DNA of 64,000 nucleotides from Pseudoips prasinana (GCA_951640165.1 OX621252.1:4124501-4188500); one strand, 5' to 3'; positions 1 to 9,552 are shown, numbered from the stretch's first letter. A program made the numbers and translations. The notes: generated by a model from the sequence alone, not told the origin.

Positions 1-455
1 TCAGTTTTGTTAATATTCATTCCGTTGGTTATATCTCTACGTATAAGCCAGCAGTTATTACCTATTTTTATTATGTTTTCAACTGTTATCACTACTATAA
101 CGATTATTATCAACTATCTTAATGTCGTTATCTAGGGATATTGGATTTATCGTTTAGGCTATCAAGTGTACTACAACCAGAGCTGTCACACTGAGCATGT
201 GGGTGTGTGATGACTTCTGTGTGCTGATGATCGGTGTACATACCCTAGGCTGAGCCATGAAAGCTCGGCCCGAGCCCGGGTGCAAGGCTCCGCTGGCCAC
301 CACGAACGCTTTTCGTCACGGGCCCAACCTAACACAACACACAAGCACGTGAACACATACACATCAATTATTTGACACCGTCACAGCGGCCCGCTAGCTC
401 ACTAGTGTCATAATGCACTCGCGACGGATGTAAACTAAAGGTTTTGTATGGTTCG
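1..455. other. No gene recognised; small CpG-rich patch
   Basis: AT-rich sequence with a GC-rich patch at about 255-330. I see no coding frame with family character and no repeat that recurs elsewhere in the window. Confidence 0.4.
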
Positions 456-695
456 ATCACGGGACGCGGCGTGGCCGAGCGAGGCGCGGGGAAGCGGGAG
501 GCCCGGCGCGCTCGGCAGTCTGGCGGACACTGCCGCGGCATGAGCGAGCAGGGCCGACGCCGGGGCGTGGCGCACTGCCCCCTCGGGCCGCGCCAATCGG
601 CGGCCGCGCAGCACGCCGCCCGGCTCGGCCCGCGGCGCGTCCACCGCCTCCTCGCCCGCCACTCCGCGCGCGCGCTCGTCACAGACGGTCGTGCG
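456..695. other. CpG-rich island
   Basis: About 240 bases of very high GC and CpG density inside AT-rich DNA, with a CCAAT-type core near 590 and an Sp1-like mix of GGGCGG/CCGCCC words. Both strands stay open for about 100 codons here. That is expected from the scarcity of stop codons in GC-rich DNA, and the peptides are low-complexity Arg/Ala/Pro, so I call no protein. CpG clusters of this kind in Lepidoptera often mark a promoter or first exon, but the strand and gene cannot be decided from this window. Confidence 0.45.
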
Positions 696-972
696 TGTTT
701 TTTCTACGGTTTTTGCGGCAATTACATGAGAGTTTTCCTCTGTTAGGATTTTCTGTTTGTACCTAATCAAAATTGCTGAGTTCCTCTCGTATGGAACGCG
801 TTGTGGGTTAGGTATCGATGCTCGTCTGTGGAGCGCGCCAATGGAATGACTATGGTATCTTATTTATTGGGAACACCTTAACATTTAATTGTATGCAAAG
901 ATTCTTTACAGTAATCTACAAGGCGCTGCAGAATCCTTTCTAATAATAACAAGTGTGTCGTTGGTGGTGGTG

Positions 973-984
973 CGCGCATGCGCA
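973..984 (+). promoter_or_regulatory. NRF-1/Ewg-type palindromic site
   Basis: CGCGCATGCGCA matches the NRF-1 consensus YGCGCAYGCGCR exactly. It is followed at once by CAGTCACTT, which resembles an arthropod TCAGT initiator, and about 30 bases later by TAG|GTAAAAAGT, a plausible splice donor. Together these could be a TATA-less promoter and short non-coding first exon reading right. The motif match is observed; the promoter role is inference. Confidence 0.35.
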
Positions 985-1690
985 GTCACTTCCATCGTAG
1001 GTCGGCTGTAGGTAAAAAGTGTTTAATGTGAAAAGTTTGTGATGACAATTCTAGCAAGCATTCCTCGTTTAGATTCAATCTTTGTATTTGCTAACTTGTT
1101 TAATTATTCATTATAAATAAGTATAGATAGAGGGTAAGCGTTGTACCTAGTTATTTTATTAAAATTAAACATTCTAACAACTTCCTTTTATTGCTAGTTA
1201 CCATTAAAATCACTCACCAGCGCAGGTAATAATTAAAATAAAACAAATTATTTAAATGTCTTAGGAGGGCACGCAAGCGAGACGGATATTGTGGGTAATT
1301 TAACAAATTTATTTGAATTCATTTATACCTAGCAGAGGTACGTACAATATTAGGACCACGGGTACAAATTAGGTAAATTTAATGGATATTTTGTACTATT
1401 ATCCATATTTATAGCTTTTATATAGTTTGATAATGTGAAGATACATTATCATTGGCGTCGGAATGATGGAAGATTACTATGAAGCATCATTTACCTACTT
1501 TAAAAATACATACATAGACTCGAGGCCAATGAATATTACGAAGCTATTAAAGTGATCTGCTGATCCCAGGAATACTAGAAGGGTTGAATATATAATAAAA
1601 CCACATCTAATACTTGAACTGTTGGTATATTGGTCTTAAGTTGATCTCACAATGTTCTCTTATTGTCCTTTGCTATAGCTATAGCTGGCC
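985..1690. other. No gene recognised
   Basis: AT-rich DNA with no family-like frame. If the upstream site is a promoter, this would be the start of its first intron. Confidence 0.4.
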
Positions 1691-1692
1691 GA

Positions 1693-1830
1693 GGCCTAGC
1701 CTGTTTCCCGAGGGGTAGGCAGAGACAACGGATTTTCATTTATCTTTGCACACCTCTTTTAGGTACTGTCATTATATTCTTCATACATGCTCGCCGGTTC
1801 AGAAAGGATGGATGAAAGAAGATTGACAAC
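1693..1830 (-). mobile_element. rep-M: 3' end of a truncated non-LTR retrotransposon
   Basis: The minus strand reads a short C-terminal-like peptide ending near CTACCCCTCGGGAAACAGGC, homologous to copies at 48345-48485 (plus) and 55313-55500 (minus). The 48-kb copy encodes ...RYKWKSVVSAYPSGKQA and ends in a TATG-type tail, as expected for a LINE 3' end. Clade not determined. Confidence 0.45.
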
Positions 1831-1877
1831 TAGTGTTAGAGTGTTCAATAGGAGATAAAGACGTCCTGGATTCATAA

Positions 1878-1962
1878 CCATTTGTACAATTAGGTAGATA
1901 TGTAGTTTCTTTTTGGTCCAACTCGGACGAGAAATTACATACCTACCTAATTGTACAAATGG
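1878..1962. repeat. Inverted repeat, 27-bp arms
   Basis: Arms 1878-1904 and 1936-1962 are reverse complements with a single mismatch (core ATTTGTACAATTAGGTAG), separated by 31 bases. They abut the larger fold-back unit that starts at about 1964. Confidence 0.8.
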
Positions 1963-1963
1963 C

Positions 1964-2356
1964 GGGGTAGGCCACCAAGGGCACCCAAAATGGCACCCTG
2001 AATGGCACCCGCGCGAATGGAACCTAGCCTAGTCCACGAAAAGCACCTATCAATATTTTTGGCAGGTGCTCTGCATGGATTAAATTAATTTTTTACATTC
2101 TTGTCCACGAAGAGCACCTACGACTCAGTAATCTAGATAAAATCACTAGAACGTTTATTAACATTTACTAATATTACACACGTTAAGACGTTGGTATTTT
2201 CTTAGGTAGGTATGTTTAAGCAAATGTTACACATTGAAATTAAACTAGGTACTAATGCCAATAATATTGATAGGTGCCTTTCGTGGACTAGGCTAGGTGC
2301 CATTCGCGCAGGTGCCATTCAGATGGGTGGCCTTGGTGGACTACCTCCAAATGGCG
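1964..2356. mobile_element. Fold-back / MITE-like element with long inverted termini
   Basis: About 100 bases at 1964-2064 reappear in reverse complement at 2257-2353. Both arms carry the words GAATGGCACC, GCGCGAATGG, CCTAGCCTAGTCCACGAA and GCACCTATCAATATT. The left arm has one extra GGCACCC block. A further GTCCACGAAGAGCACCTA unit lies in the centre at about 2103-2120. There is no coding capacity. The architecture (long, internally repetitive TIRs and an AT-rich middle) fits a fold-back DNA transposon or a large MITE; no superfamily signature or target duplication is clear. Confidence 0.6.
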
Positions 2357-2409
2357 GCCTGAACTCTAAATACCTACATATAAACCTAATATAGGTAATA
2401 TATCTAATA

Positions 2410-2512
2410 GCCGGTCCTGCGCTGCCCGCATCCAGCAGCTACTGCGTAGATCCTTGAGGGAGGCCTTTGTCCAGCAGTGGACGTCTTTCGGCTGATATGA
2501 TGATGATGATGA
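2410..2512 (+). mobile_element. RTE-type retrotransposon 3' tail with internal inversion
   Basis: 2446-2512 reads forward as GAGGCCTTTGTCCAGCAGTGG...TTTCGGCTGATATGATGATG, the usual lepidopteran RTE 3' end with a (TGATGA) tail. The preceding 2410-2445 (CCGGTCCTGCGC...CGCATCCAGCAG) matches the same element in the opposite orientation; compare 57357-57385. The two halves therefore meet head to head, as in a 5'-inverted, twin-primed insertion. Confidence 0.6.
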
Positions 2513-2533
2513 ATATATCTAAATATCTAGGCA

Positions 2534-2757
2534 CAACTCTACTGCTATCTCATCCTGCCTGTAGGCTATGGCAACCGGACAACGGATAAACATACTTACC
2601 TATATATTTCCAAATACATACATATTATAGATAAATTGCTCTTTGACACAGAACCAATAATCGTCCTCAACACACGGAGATTTGTCTTGGGTGGGGATTG
2701 AACTCACGACCTCTAGGTTAGCAGTCAGGGTAAGTAACCACTAGACAATAGGGCAGT
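2534..2757 (-). mobile_element. SINE-C (tRNA-headed SINE)
   Basis: Minus-strand copy. The tRNA-like head (B box region GGGTTCGAT-like, diverged) lies at the right end and the 3' domain at the left (GCCATAGcCTACAGG...). Other copies: 5403-5615, 17950-18145, 20745-20920, 27553-27690, 45010-45235, 56398-56640. Confidence 0.65.
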
Positions 2758-3563
2758 CAAAGTGTGATCTCTTCCAGTTAACTTAGACACGGATTGGAGT
2801 ATAAAATAACAGAGTTGGATTCGTTCAGAGAGTACACAAGTGATGTACCTAATGGTACCATGACTTAAACAGGGAATTTAATACTTAAGCTTACATTATA
2901 AAACACTAAATTTAAGTGGATGACCTAGACCATCTGTGTCCGGGCCATTAAGCCTTAGTGTGATAAGTAAAAAAACATGGTAGTTCCATGAATATTAGAT
3001 AGGTAAAAAAATTCTATCATAATCATCACATCATATCATCGGTCCTTCTTGTAGGAGAACCCGCCCCACGTTGCAAAATCTTCTCATATCTACTAATATA
3101 CAATACCTACTAGTACTTACATACAATACACAAATACTTATATGAATAAACTAATATATATATTTATATGTAGGTATGCCTAGATAATTAGTAATAGCAG
3201 AATCAGCGCAATCATTAGAAGAGTACCTACTATTGAGCTGATTCTGCCAAAAAAGAAATCTTTTTAAATGAAGAGAGACTCTCCCATCCTGATTTTGGGA
3301 CGAAGATAATTTCAGGGGAGAATAGTATCAAAGGGAAAGGAAGAATTGATACAGCCAGAAAGATGTAGGAGATATTAAATGAGATGGTTTTGAATACAGC
3401 GAAGGTTTTATTTATTTCAATATCTATATTCGGAGTATAAAGATATTGAAATTGAGATGTTAATTATGAAGTTAAAGAAGAGGAAGTAGTATCCCTAAAT
3501 ATACAACTATCTTTATCTTATGTTACATACCACCCGTCTCTACAAAATAAGTAGGTACCTAAC
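2758..3563. other. No gene recognised; small RTE scrap and hairpin
   Basis: 3035-3082 resembles a minus-strand scrap of the RTE repeat (CGGTCCTTCTTGTAGGAGAA). 3197-3207 and 3237-3247 form 11-bp inverted arms. Nothing else recognised. Confidence 0.4.
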
Positions 3564-3868
3564 TCTTTTATGGGGCAATGTATAAGATTCTTTAACAAAC
3601 TCCCCAATGATATTAGAGAATTTTCTACGAATAAGTTTAAAAGCATTATTAAAGACAAATTGTGTAGCATATTACAAAATTTCTTGTTATTTAAGTAACA
3701 AAAAAAAATATCTTATACAAAATATATTTTATTTAAAAAAAGGATTCCTACTGAGTTTTCTGGCAGTGTTTCTCAGTAGCTGCCACATCATGCACTGCAC
3801 GGTAGGGTAAAAATGACGATTCCACACAAATGTAATTTTTTTACGGAATAAATAAATTTGAATTTGAC
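3564..3868 (+). pseudogene. C-terminal relic and 3' UTR of a CR1/Jockey-like retrotransposon
   Basis: From 3567 the plus strand reads FMGQCIRFFNKLPNDIREFS and on to a stop at 3696-3698. The 'xxFNKLPxxIR...FK..IK..L' pattern is the usual extreme C-terminus of CR1/Jockey-group reverse transcriptase proteins. The sequence then continues as an AT-rich 3' UTR with AATAAATAAATTTGAATTTG. The rest of the ORF is missing (5' truncation). Clade assignment rests on this short motif only. Confidence 0.55.
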
Positions 3869-3976
3869 TTATGTATTTATATGCTATACCAATTATTAAG
3901 TTAAAGACTCTATCAACCAGTAGCTAGTCAATTTAAGCGACATACAAACAGAAACCTATATGGAGTTCCGTTCTAC

Positions 3977-4024
3977 CTATGTAGAGTTCCGTCTGCAGGG
4001 GGCAGAAGACGGAACTCTACATAG
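3977..4024. repeat. Perfect 18-bp hairpin
   Basis: Arms 3977-3994 and 4007-4024 (CTATGTAGAGTTCCGTCT and its complement) with a 12-base loop. A partial direct echo, GGAGTTCCGTTCTACC, precedes it at about 3962. Confidence 0.85.
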
Positions 4025-4109
4025 ATGTCATTATTATTATCGTATGGCTATTTTCCCGTTATTATTAAGATTAAATATAGAATTAAAAATTATAATTTTA
4101 TATCCAAGT

Positions 4110-4250
4110 TCAGTAACCAGTTTCTTGCCTCGGTTGTAAGCGCAAGCAGACCCCCATACGAAGTCCCCCTGAGGAACGTCGTATGGGGCACTCTTCGAGA
4201 ATGTGCTCAATGGTCTGGTCTGGTCCTCCATGCTCCATGGTGTGATTGCA
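4110..4250 (-). pseudogene. Zinc-finger tail of a non-LTR reverse transcriptase (relic)
   Basis: Reading the minus strand from 4250 gives CNHTMEHGGPDQTIEHILEE, then CPIRR..., ending at a stop at 4110-4112. The TIEHILEEC pattern is the HxxxC half of the C-terminal zinc finger found in Jockey/R1-like reverse transcriptases. Nothing of the polymerase remains upstream, so this is a 5'-truncated fragment. Jockey-like is the most likely assignment. Confidence 0.5.
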
Positions 4251-4370
4251 GGTCGATCGACTTTATTACATATATTGCTTTTTGAAAGTTGCCATAACAT
4301 TCTGTTAACAATATATTGGAGATTCATCTCATTGGCAATTAAGGGCACTTATCCTTATTTTTATATTAAA

Positions 4371-4548
4371 ACTAGCTGTGCCCCGCGGTTTTACCCGCAT
4401 TAAACGTTATAAATTATGCCCTGTGGTAATCCAGGGTGTCAGCTAACTCCATACCAAATTTTATTAAAATCGCTATAGCCGTTTAGACGTGAAAAAGTAA
4501 CAAACATACACAGTCACAAACTTTCGCCTCTAAAATATTAGTGTGATA
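4371..4548 (-). mobile_element. LepHel-1: short non-autonomous Helitron
   Basis: On the minus strand it starts TCACACTAATATTTTA and ends ...CCGCGGGGCACAGCTAG|T. It has the Helitron hallmarks: 5' TC, 3' CTAG, insertion between A and T, and a small hairpin (CGGG..CCGCGG in sister copies CGCGGGTAAAACCGCG) about ten bases before the 3' end. No coding capacity. Sister copies: 22404, 39329, 50705 (plus); 47975, 50952, 58015 (minus). Confidence 0.75.
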
Positions 4549-4566
4549 GAATGGGATTACGCTCAC

Positions 4567-4800
4567 ATGTCATCATCATCATTTAAGCCGAAAGACGTCC
4601 ACTGGTGGACAAAGCCCTGCCCAAAAGATTAGTAGTATATTTGTGTCCACAATTTTTTATACGCCACACTTGGGAGACGGGTTGGCGATTACAGTGTGTT
4701 GGTTAATATACAGAGAGATGCCGCTGTCCGTTGTCTGGTAGATATTTCCTCGTGTCGACTTCCATACCCCCAGAGGATAAAATGAGGAGATGTAACGCGT
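4567..4800 (-). mobile_element. rep-F with RTE-like 3' tail
   Basis: 4567-4630 is a minus-strand (TGATGA)-type tail with CCGAAAGACGTCCACTGGTG. It continues into a body (GGGAGACGGGTTGGCGATTA...GCCGCTGTCCG) that recurs at 17785, 25683 and 34235. The shared tail suggests a SINE or short LINE fragment mobilised by the RTE machinery. Confidence 0.5.
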
Positions 4801-4994
4801 GTTTTAAACTTATTTACTGTCCTAAATATCTTTAAGAATATTAATTTGCACTTGCAATATGTAGACTAAGTCATGCGTGGATACCACGTACGCCATAGAG
4901 TTAGAACAGCTTGCATTATTATGTTATATTAGTATGTATATATATGAAATACATACCTAATGATATAACCATATTCTTTTTAGAATAAATACAA

Positions 4995-5322
4995 TCTATA
5001 CATATAATAAAATCGTAGGAAGTCAAAACTGTAGGTTCATTGAATATTTTTTTTTAAAAGATATCGAAGACAAAAATATAGTTTTTAGAATTTTTGTCTA
5101 TTTGAAAGAAAAGAAAAGCAAACATACAGATGTTTGCTTTTCTGTATGTATGTCCGGGCTAAACTCAAAAAGTACTGCATGGATTTACTTTAAATTTTGT
5201 ATGAATATTACTAAGAGGTCGGGTCAACATATAGGCAACATATTATCACGCTATCACCTACGGGGGAAGATCTGTGATAATTTATAAAATTTAATGCGGG
5301 TAAAACGGCGGGGCACAGCTAC
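4995..5322 (+). mobile_element. LepHel-2: short non-autonomous Helitron
   Basis: Starts a|TCTATACATATAATAAAATC and ends GCGGGGCACAGCTAC, a one-base variant of CTAG. Its 3' hairpin region is almost identical to LepHel-1 but the body differs (TAGTTTTTAGAATTTTTGTC, GGTCGGGTCAACATATAGGC). Other copies: 38080, 56054 (plus), 24831 (minus), 25118 (plus, 3' part). This copy carries a private hairpin at 5112-5143. Confidence 0.7.
5112..5143. repeat. Perfect 14-bp hairpin inside LepHel-2
   Basis: Arms 5112-5125 and 5130-5143 (AGAAAAGCAAACAT and complement) with a 4-base loop. The copies at 38.2 and 56.2 kb have simple GTCTGT repeats here instead, so the palindrome is specific to this copy. Confidence 0.85.
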
Positions 5323-5402
5323 TAATAAATAGTAAAATGATTAGTAGTTCGTTTAGAAGGATAGTTAACAGTGATAGTCTCACTACGCGACATAAATATA
5401 TT

Positions 5403-5615
5403 GGTACAAATAACACACTGCCATCTGATCCCAAACTAGGCATAGCCTGTACTATGGCAACCAGACAACTGATAAACATACTTACAAATATACACCCAGA
5501 CATAGAACAAATAATCGTGTTCATCATACAAATATTTGTCCTGGGCGGGGATCAAACTCACGACCTCTGGGTTCGCAGCCAGTCAGGGTCACTAACCACT
5601 AGAGCAACAGGCCAG
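5403..5615 (-). mobile_element. SINE-C
   Basis: Minus-strand copy. 3' domain at left (CCCAAACTAGGCATAGCCTG), tRNA-like head at right with a B-box-like GGGTTCGCAGCC and GACCTCTGG. No coding capacity. Confidence 0.65.
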
Positions 5616-5733
5616 ACAAAAAAATAAATCAATATATATACCATTCCCTTGTATGACTAACATGATTCCTATCACAAGTATATAAACATTTAAATAAAGA
5701 AACAATATTATTTGACGATTAGTTAAGGTACAA

Positions 5734-5830
5734 TTCATCATCATCATCATATCAGCCGAAAGACGTCCACTGCCGGACAAGCCGGTCTTGCGCTATTCGC
5801 ATCCAGCTGTTTCCAGCGACCCGCACCCCT
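5734..5830 (-). mobile_element. RTE-type 3' tail fragment
   Basis: Minus strand: (TGATGA)n complement, then AGCCGAAAGACGTCCACTGC, GCCGGTCTTGCGCTATTCGC and ATCCAGC, collinear with the longer copy at 57290-57660. Confidence 0.6.
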
Positions 5831-5859
5831 TGTGCAATTATAACAATAAAAATCTTAAT

Positions 5860-6375
5860 ATAACATTTTAAATATTTGTAGATGACACTTTTTATACAAC
5901 AATTTGAATTTAATAATATAAAAACAGAAATCGCATATATAGCTAAGTCAACAGGTAATCAAATTCAAATTCGTCAGTAGTAAGCAAAGTAAGTGTACAT
6001 TTATGTTTGTGTCTGTGTGTATGGGAGTGTGTTCATATTACGAATTCTACTTCACTTTCAAATTATGCTTCTAAAGAGTTGTCCCGTTTTGTCATAGGCA
6101 AGTTCGGTTACAAATGGTTTATATTACGAATTCACCTATAATTTCAAATTAGGATTGTAAGGAGTTCTTCCGATTCGTCATAAACAAGTTCGGTAAAACT
6201 GTTTTTTTTAAACCAAGATTAATATTTATTTAAGCCCAAAGTAGGTACTCATTTTATTACCACAATAGGTAGGCTATGGATTTTCCTCGCAAAGGAGATC
6301 TTAATTTTAATATGACATTTTAAATATATATAGATGAAACTTTTATTACAACAATTTTAATATAAAATTGTTCAA
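5860..6375. repeat. Diverged nested tandem duplication
   Basis: A block near 5865-5935 (TAACATTTTAAATAT...GATGACAC) recurs near 6308-6372. Between them two copies of an about 86-bp unit (ATATTACGAATTC...GCAAGTTCGGT) run 6034-6119 and 6120-6205. Copies differ by roughly a fifth of positions, so the duplication is old. Confidence 0.5.
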
Positions 6376-6506
6376 AAACCGATTGATACCTGTTTTTCTG
6401 TAAAGGCCTTAATATCCCCAATCTATGATACTTTTATAAATGAGAAATTCTCTACTATACCTATGGCCTGGCAACAAACATTCCAATATTTAATGATTGA
6501 ATGATT

Positions 6507-6748
6507 GACGGTCACCGTAGCCTAGTTGGTAGTGCTCCTACCTACGAAGCTGGTGGTCCTGGGTTCGAATCCCGGTAAGTGCAAATATTTGTGTGATGAG
6601 CACGAATGTTTGTTTCTGAGTCATGGATGTTTTCTATGTATATAAGTATTTATCTATCTACATAAGTATGTATATCGTCGCCTGGTACCCATAGTACAAG
6701 CTTTGCTTAGTTTGGGGCTAGGATGATCTGTGTGACATAAAAAAAAGA
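6507..6748 (+). mobile_element. SINE-A (tRNA-headed SINE)
   Basis: The head is a tRNA-like pol III promoter: A box TAGCCTAGTTGG at 6518-6529 and a perfect B box GGTTCGAATCC at 6562-6572. A body follows, then the 3' domain CCATAGTACAAGCTTTGCTT and a short A-rich end. No coding capacity. Other copies: 9222, 18340, 42398 (minus) and a 3' piece at 24736. Confidence 0.8.
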
Positions 6749-6905
6749 GAAAAATTGCAATTTACGCTATCCACGCATCATTTTGCTAATGTCAAGTGGG
6801 ATTTTATATTTTTGCCGGATTTGGATACGGATCTGAAAATATTTGGGACAGTAAATAGTTATAGAAGAATACATGAGCGTAATCATTGACTATTTATTAA
6901 TTTTT

Positions 6906-7102
6906 GTGGGCTCGATTCCCACCCAGGATAGATATTTGTGTGAATAAGCATGTTTGTTTATGCTGAGTCTGGGTATAATTATCTATACAAGTATGTATTT
7001 ATAAAAATAAGTAGTTATCTGGTATCCATAGTACTAGCTTTGCTTAGTCGATTTTCGAATGGCCGTGTGTGAATAATACCCCCGGATATTATTATTATTA
7101 TT
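6906..7102 (+). mobile_element. SINE-B, 5'-truncated
   Basis: Begins inside the B box (GGGCTCGATTCCC), runs through ATAGATATTTGTGTGAATAA to the 3' domain (TAGTACTAGCTTTGCTTAGT) and ends in (ATT)n. Full copies at 11588 and 54478 (minus). Confidence 0.6.
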
Positions 7103-7220
7103 AACGATGTAGACGTATAATTAGTGTAGCATTAATTACAAACCTCAGCGGTTTACAAATGTCATAATATTCTTTTTAAATTAAAATTAATATTATGACA
7201 TTATATTTTCATTATAATAA

Positions 7221-8506
7221 TAGGTCTTTACCTATGAAATTGCCGTTTTGTATGAAAAAATTTAAACGAATTTTTTTCATGAATTTTTTTATTTGTATTA
7301 ATCGAAGTAATCACCCATGCAATCAATGCATCTTTGCCATCGCAGTGGCAGTTTATTGATGCCCTTCTTAAAGAAATCAGCTGGACGGGAGGCAACAAAT
7401 TCTTCAAAGGCATTTTGTACTGCCTCTCGGGTATTGAATTTTTTTCCCGCCAAGAAGTTATCCAAATTCTGGAAAAAGTAGTAGTCTGTAGGCGCAAGGT
7501 CTGGTGAGTAGGGCGGATGACGGAGAGCTTCCAACCCCAGTTCTTGCAACTTGGAGACCGTCTGCTGTGCAGTATGAGGTCGCGCGTTGTCGTGCAGGAG
7601 CAGCGGAGACGAGCGATTGACCAATGCTGGTTGGAGATGCGCCAGCTTCTCCATCATTGTGCTCAGTTCTTCACAGTACACATCTGCAGTAATGCTCACC
7701 CCGTTTGGTAAGAAGCTGTGATGAATCACACCGGCGCTAGACCACCAAACAGTGACCATCACTTTTCTAGGGGTAAGTTTTCGTTTAGGGCATTGTTTAG
7801 GTGCTGAACCAGGATCCAACCAACTTGCTGAGCGCTTGCGGTTATCAAACAGAATCCATTTTTCATCGCAGGTAACAATGCGGTTCAAAATTCCTTCATT
7901 TGTGTGTCTGTTGAGCAGTGCAAGGCACGTCTCGACGCGTACTTCGCGCTGGCGATCATTGAGTTCGTGGGGCACCCATTTGTCAAGCTTTTTTACCTTG
8001 CCAATTTGACGCAAATGGACCAATATTGTTTTGACGCTAACGTCGAAAGCTGCTGCTAATTCAGCCGTAGATTGTGTATCATCAGCTTCCACAACCGCCT
8101 TTAATTCGTCATTGTCGACCAAAGTCTTCGGACGACCGCGAGGTTCATTTTTCAGGTCGAAATTTCCAGAACGGAAGCGAGCAAACCAATAACAGGTGGT
8201 GCGTTGGTTTGTAGTGTTAGCTCCGTAAACGTCGTTGATGTTGCGTGCCGCTTGTGCCGCGTTGCTGCCACGACGGTACTCATATTCCATAATTACTCGA
8301 ATTTTTAACGTATCCATGATGACGAAAAAGATTGAAATGCGATGAAAATGTAACACTAATCAATAAAGAAATGACTACTTTTGGAAAAAAGAATCCATGT
8401 TTTTAAAATAAAATTAATTTGAAATTAGAATTCTTAGCCAAACAAAAATTATTTTGATTTGAAATGGCCAGTACTGCAGAACGGCAATTTCATAGGTAAA
8501 GACCTA
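7221..8506 (-). mobile_element. Mariner element (cecropia-type), apparently complete
   Basis: Terminal inverted repeats 7223-7247 and 8480-8504 are perfect reverse complements over 25 bases (GGTCTTTACCTATGAAATTG...). Each is flanked by TA (7221-7222, 8505-8506), the mariner target duplication. The 1282-bp interior carries one uninterrupted transposase gene on the minus strand. Size, TIR length, TA target and DD34D signature agree with mariner. TIR identity and an intact ORF suggest a recent insertion. Confidence 0.93.
7298..8356 (-). CDS. Mariner transposase (DD34D)
   Basis: This enzyme cuts and rejoins the element's own ends at TA sites in the nucleus. The 352-residue frame has an in-frame start at residue 14 (ATG 8315-8317, MDTLKIRV), giving 339 residues, close to the usual mariner length and the more likely start. 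The N-terminal paired-type helix-turn-helix region spans about residues 15-125. The linker motif WVPHEL is at 127-132. The catalytic triad is D164 (TCDEKW), D256 (LLHDNARPHTA) and D291 (YSPDLAPTDY), with exactly 34 residues between the last two. No stop or frameshift is present. By recollection the sequence resembles the Hsmar1/cecropia subfamily; that placement needs a tree. It is flanked by perfect TIRs and could be functional. Confidence 0.93.
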   Translation of the reverse strand: MLHFHRISIFFVIMDTLKIRVIMEYEYRRGSNAAQAARNINDVYGANTTNQRTTCYWFARFRSGNFDLKNEPRGRPKTLVDNDELKAVVEADDTQSTAELAAAFDVSVKTILVHLRQIGKVKKLDKWVPHELNDRQREVRVETCLALLNRHTNEGILNRIVTCDEKWILFDNRKRSASWLDPGSAPKQCPKRKLTPRKVMVTVWWSSAGVIHHSFLPNGVSITADVYCEELSTMMEKLAHLQPALVNRSSPLLLHDNARPHTAQQTVSKLQELGLEALRHPPYSPDLAPTDYYFFQNLDNFLAGKKFNTREAVQNAFEEFVASRPADFFKKGINKLPLRWQRCIDCMGDYFD

Positions 8507-9221
8507 ATATAACAAAAGATATTATAAAAAACAATCACAAGATAATATGACAGGCCTAAATAACGTAGGTGCATTCATATATAATATTTGGAATAATAGT
8601 TAATGTTAACTATTAAGTAGGTATGATCCAAAAACGTTTATAAAGGCACAAAAATCAAAGAAACGTCAAGTATCAAGTTTTTTGCTCTTAAACTTGAAGA
8701 GATGTGCAAAAAATTTACAGTTACCTTTACGTCTTAAATAGCAAGCAACCACCCTGTATTAATGGCATATCATGGGTATGTTGGTACCGTGTTATGATAC
8801 GGTCTGATTGCACAGATCCCAACAAGCATTCTTGTCTTAAAAAGAGATGTATTAATAGTCTATGGTTAAAATTACTCCAAGCGAATAATGTAAACTGTAT
8901 TTTAGAAAAGTTAAATATTTTACCGCTATTTAATACCTGCGTAATTAAGAAAACTATTTAAAATATATTAAAAGGTACAATATGAGATCAAAAGAATGAC
9001 TGGTCTTGGATCGTGCTCCAAGAACTATTAAAAAAAAAACAAAGTGTCTCGATGTCCTTACAAATTTACAACAGGCCGCATAAAACAGCCAATAATTTCC
9101 ATTTTTAAAATTCATAAGAGTATTGAAGAAAGTATTGGTAGATGATAAAGAATTATATTATACTACATCAACCGAGTAGATCGGAACGTAGTGAAGTGTT
9201 CATTTAAAAAAATATAATATA
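8507..9221. other. No gene recognised
   Basis: AT-rich sequence. An 85-codon plus-strand frame at 8704-8961 has no family character and I do not call it. Confidence 0.4.
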
Positions 9222-9467
9222 ATATCTAGGGACAATGTCACACAGACCATCATAGCCCCAAACTAAGCAAAGCTTGTACTATGGGTACCAGGCGACGATA
9301 TACATACTTATAAAGATAGATAAATACTTATATACATAGAAAACATCCATGACTCAGAACCAAATATTCGTGCTCATCGCACAAATATTTGCACTTACCG
9401 GGATTCGAACCCAGGACCACCAGCTTCGTAGGCAGGAGCACTACCAACTAAGCTGCGATGACCGTCA
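9222..9467 (-). mobile_element. SINE-A
   Basis: Minus-strand full-length copy. B box complement GGATTCGAACC near 9401 and A box complement near 9445. The 3' domain (AAACTAAGCAAAGCTTGTAC) is at the left, bounded by an (ATA)-rich end. Confidence 0.8.
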
Positions 9468-9552
9468 AATAATATATAGGTATTGCGAGTGTCTATATTA
9501 ATTTGACATTTAATTTAGTTCTGGTATTTTCTTTATTAATGTACTTACAATT

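Noticed and set aside
368..770. Three overlapping open frames of about 100 codons on both strands
   Set aside because: They arise from the CpG island, have low-complexity Arg/Ala/Pro composition and overlap each other in different frames.
7228..8009. Other frames over the mariner (7228-7497, 7517-7711, 7752-8009)
   Set aside because: Shadows of the transposase gene, which has the conserved DD34D residues.
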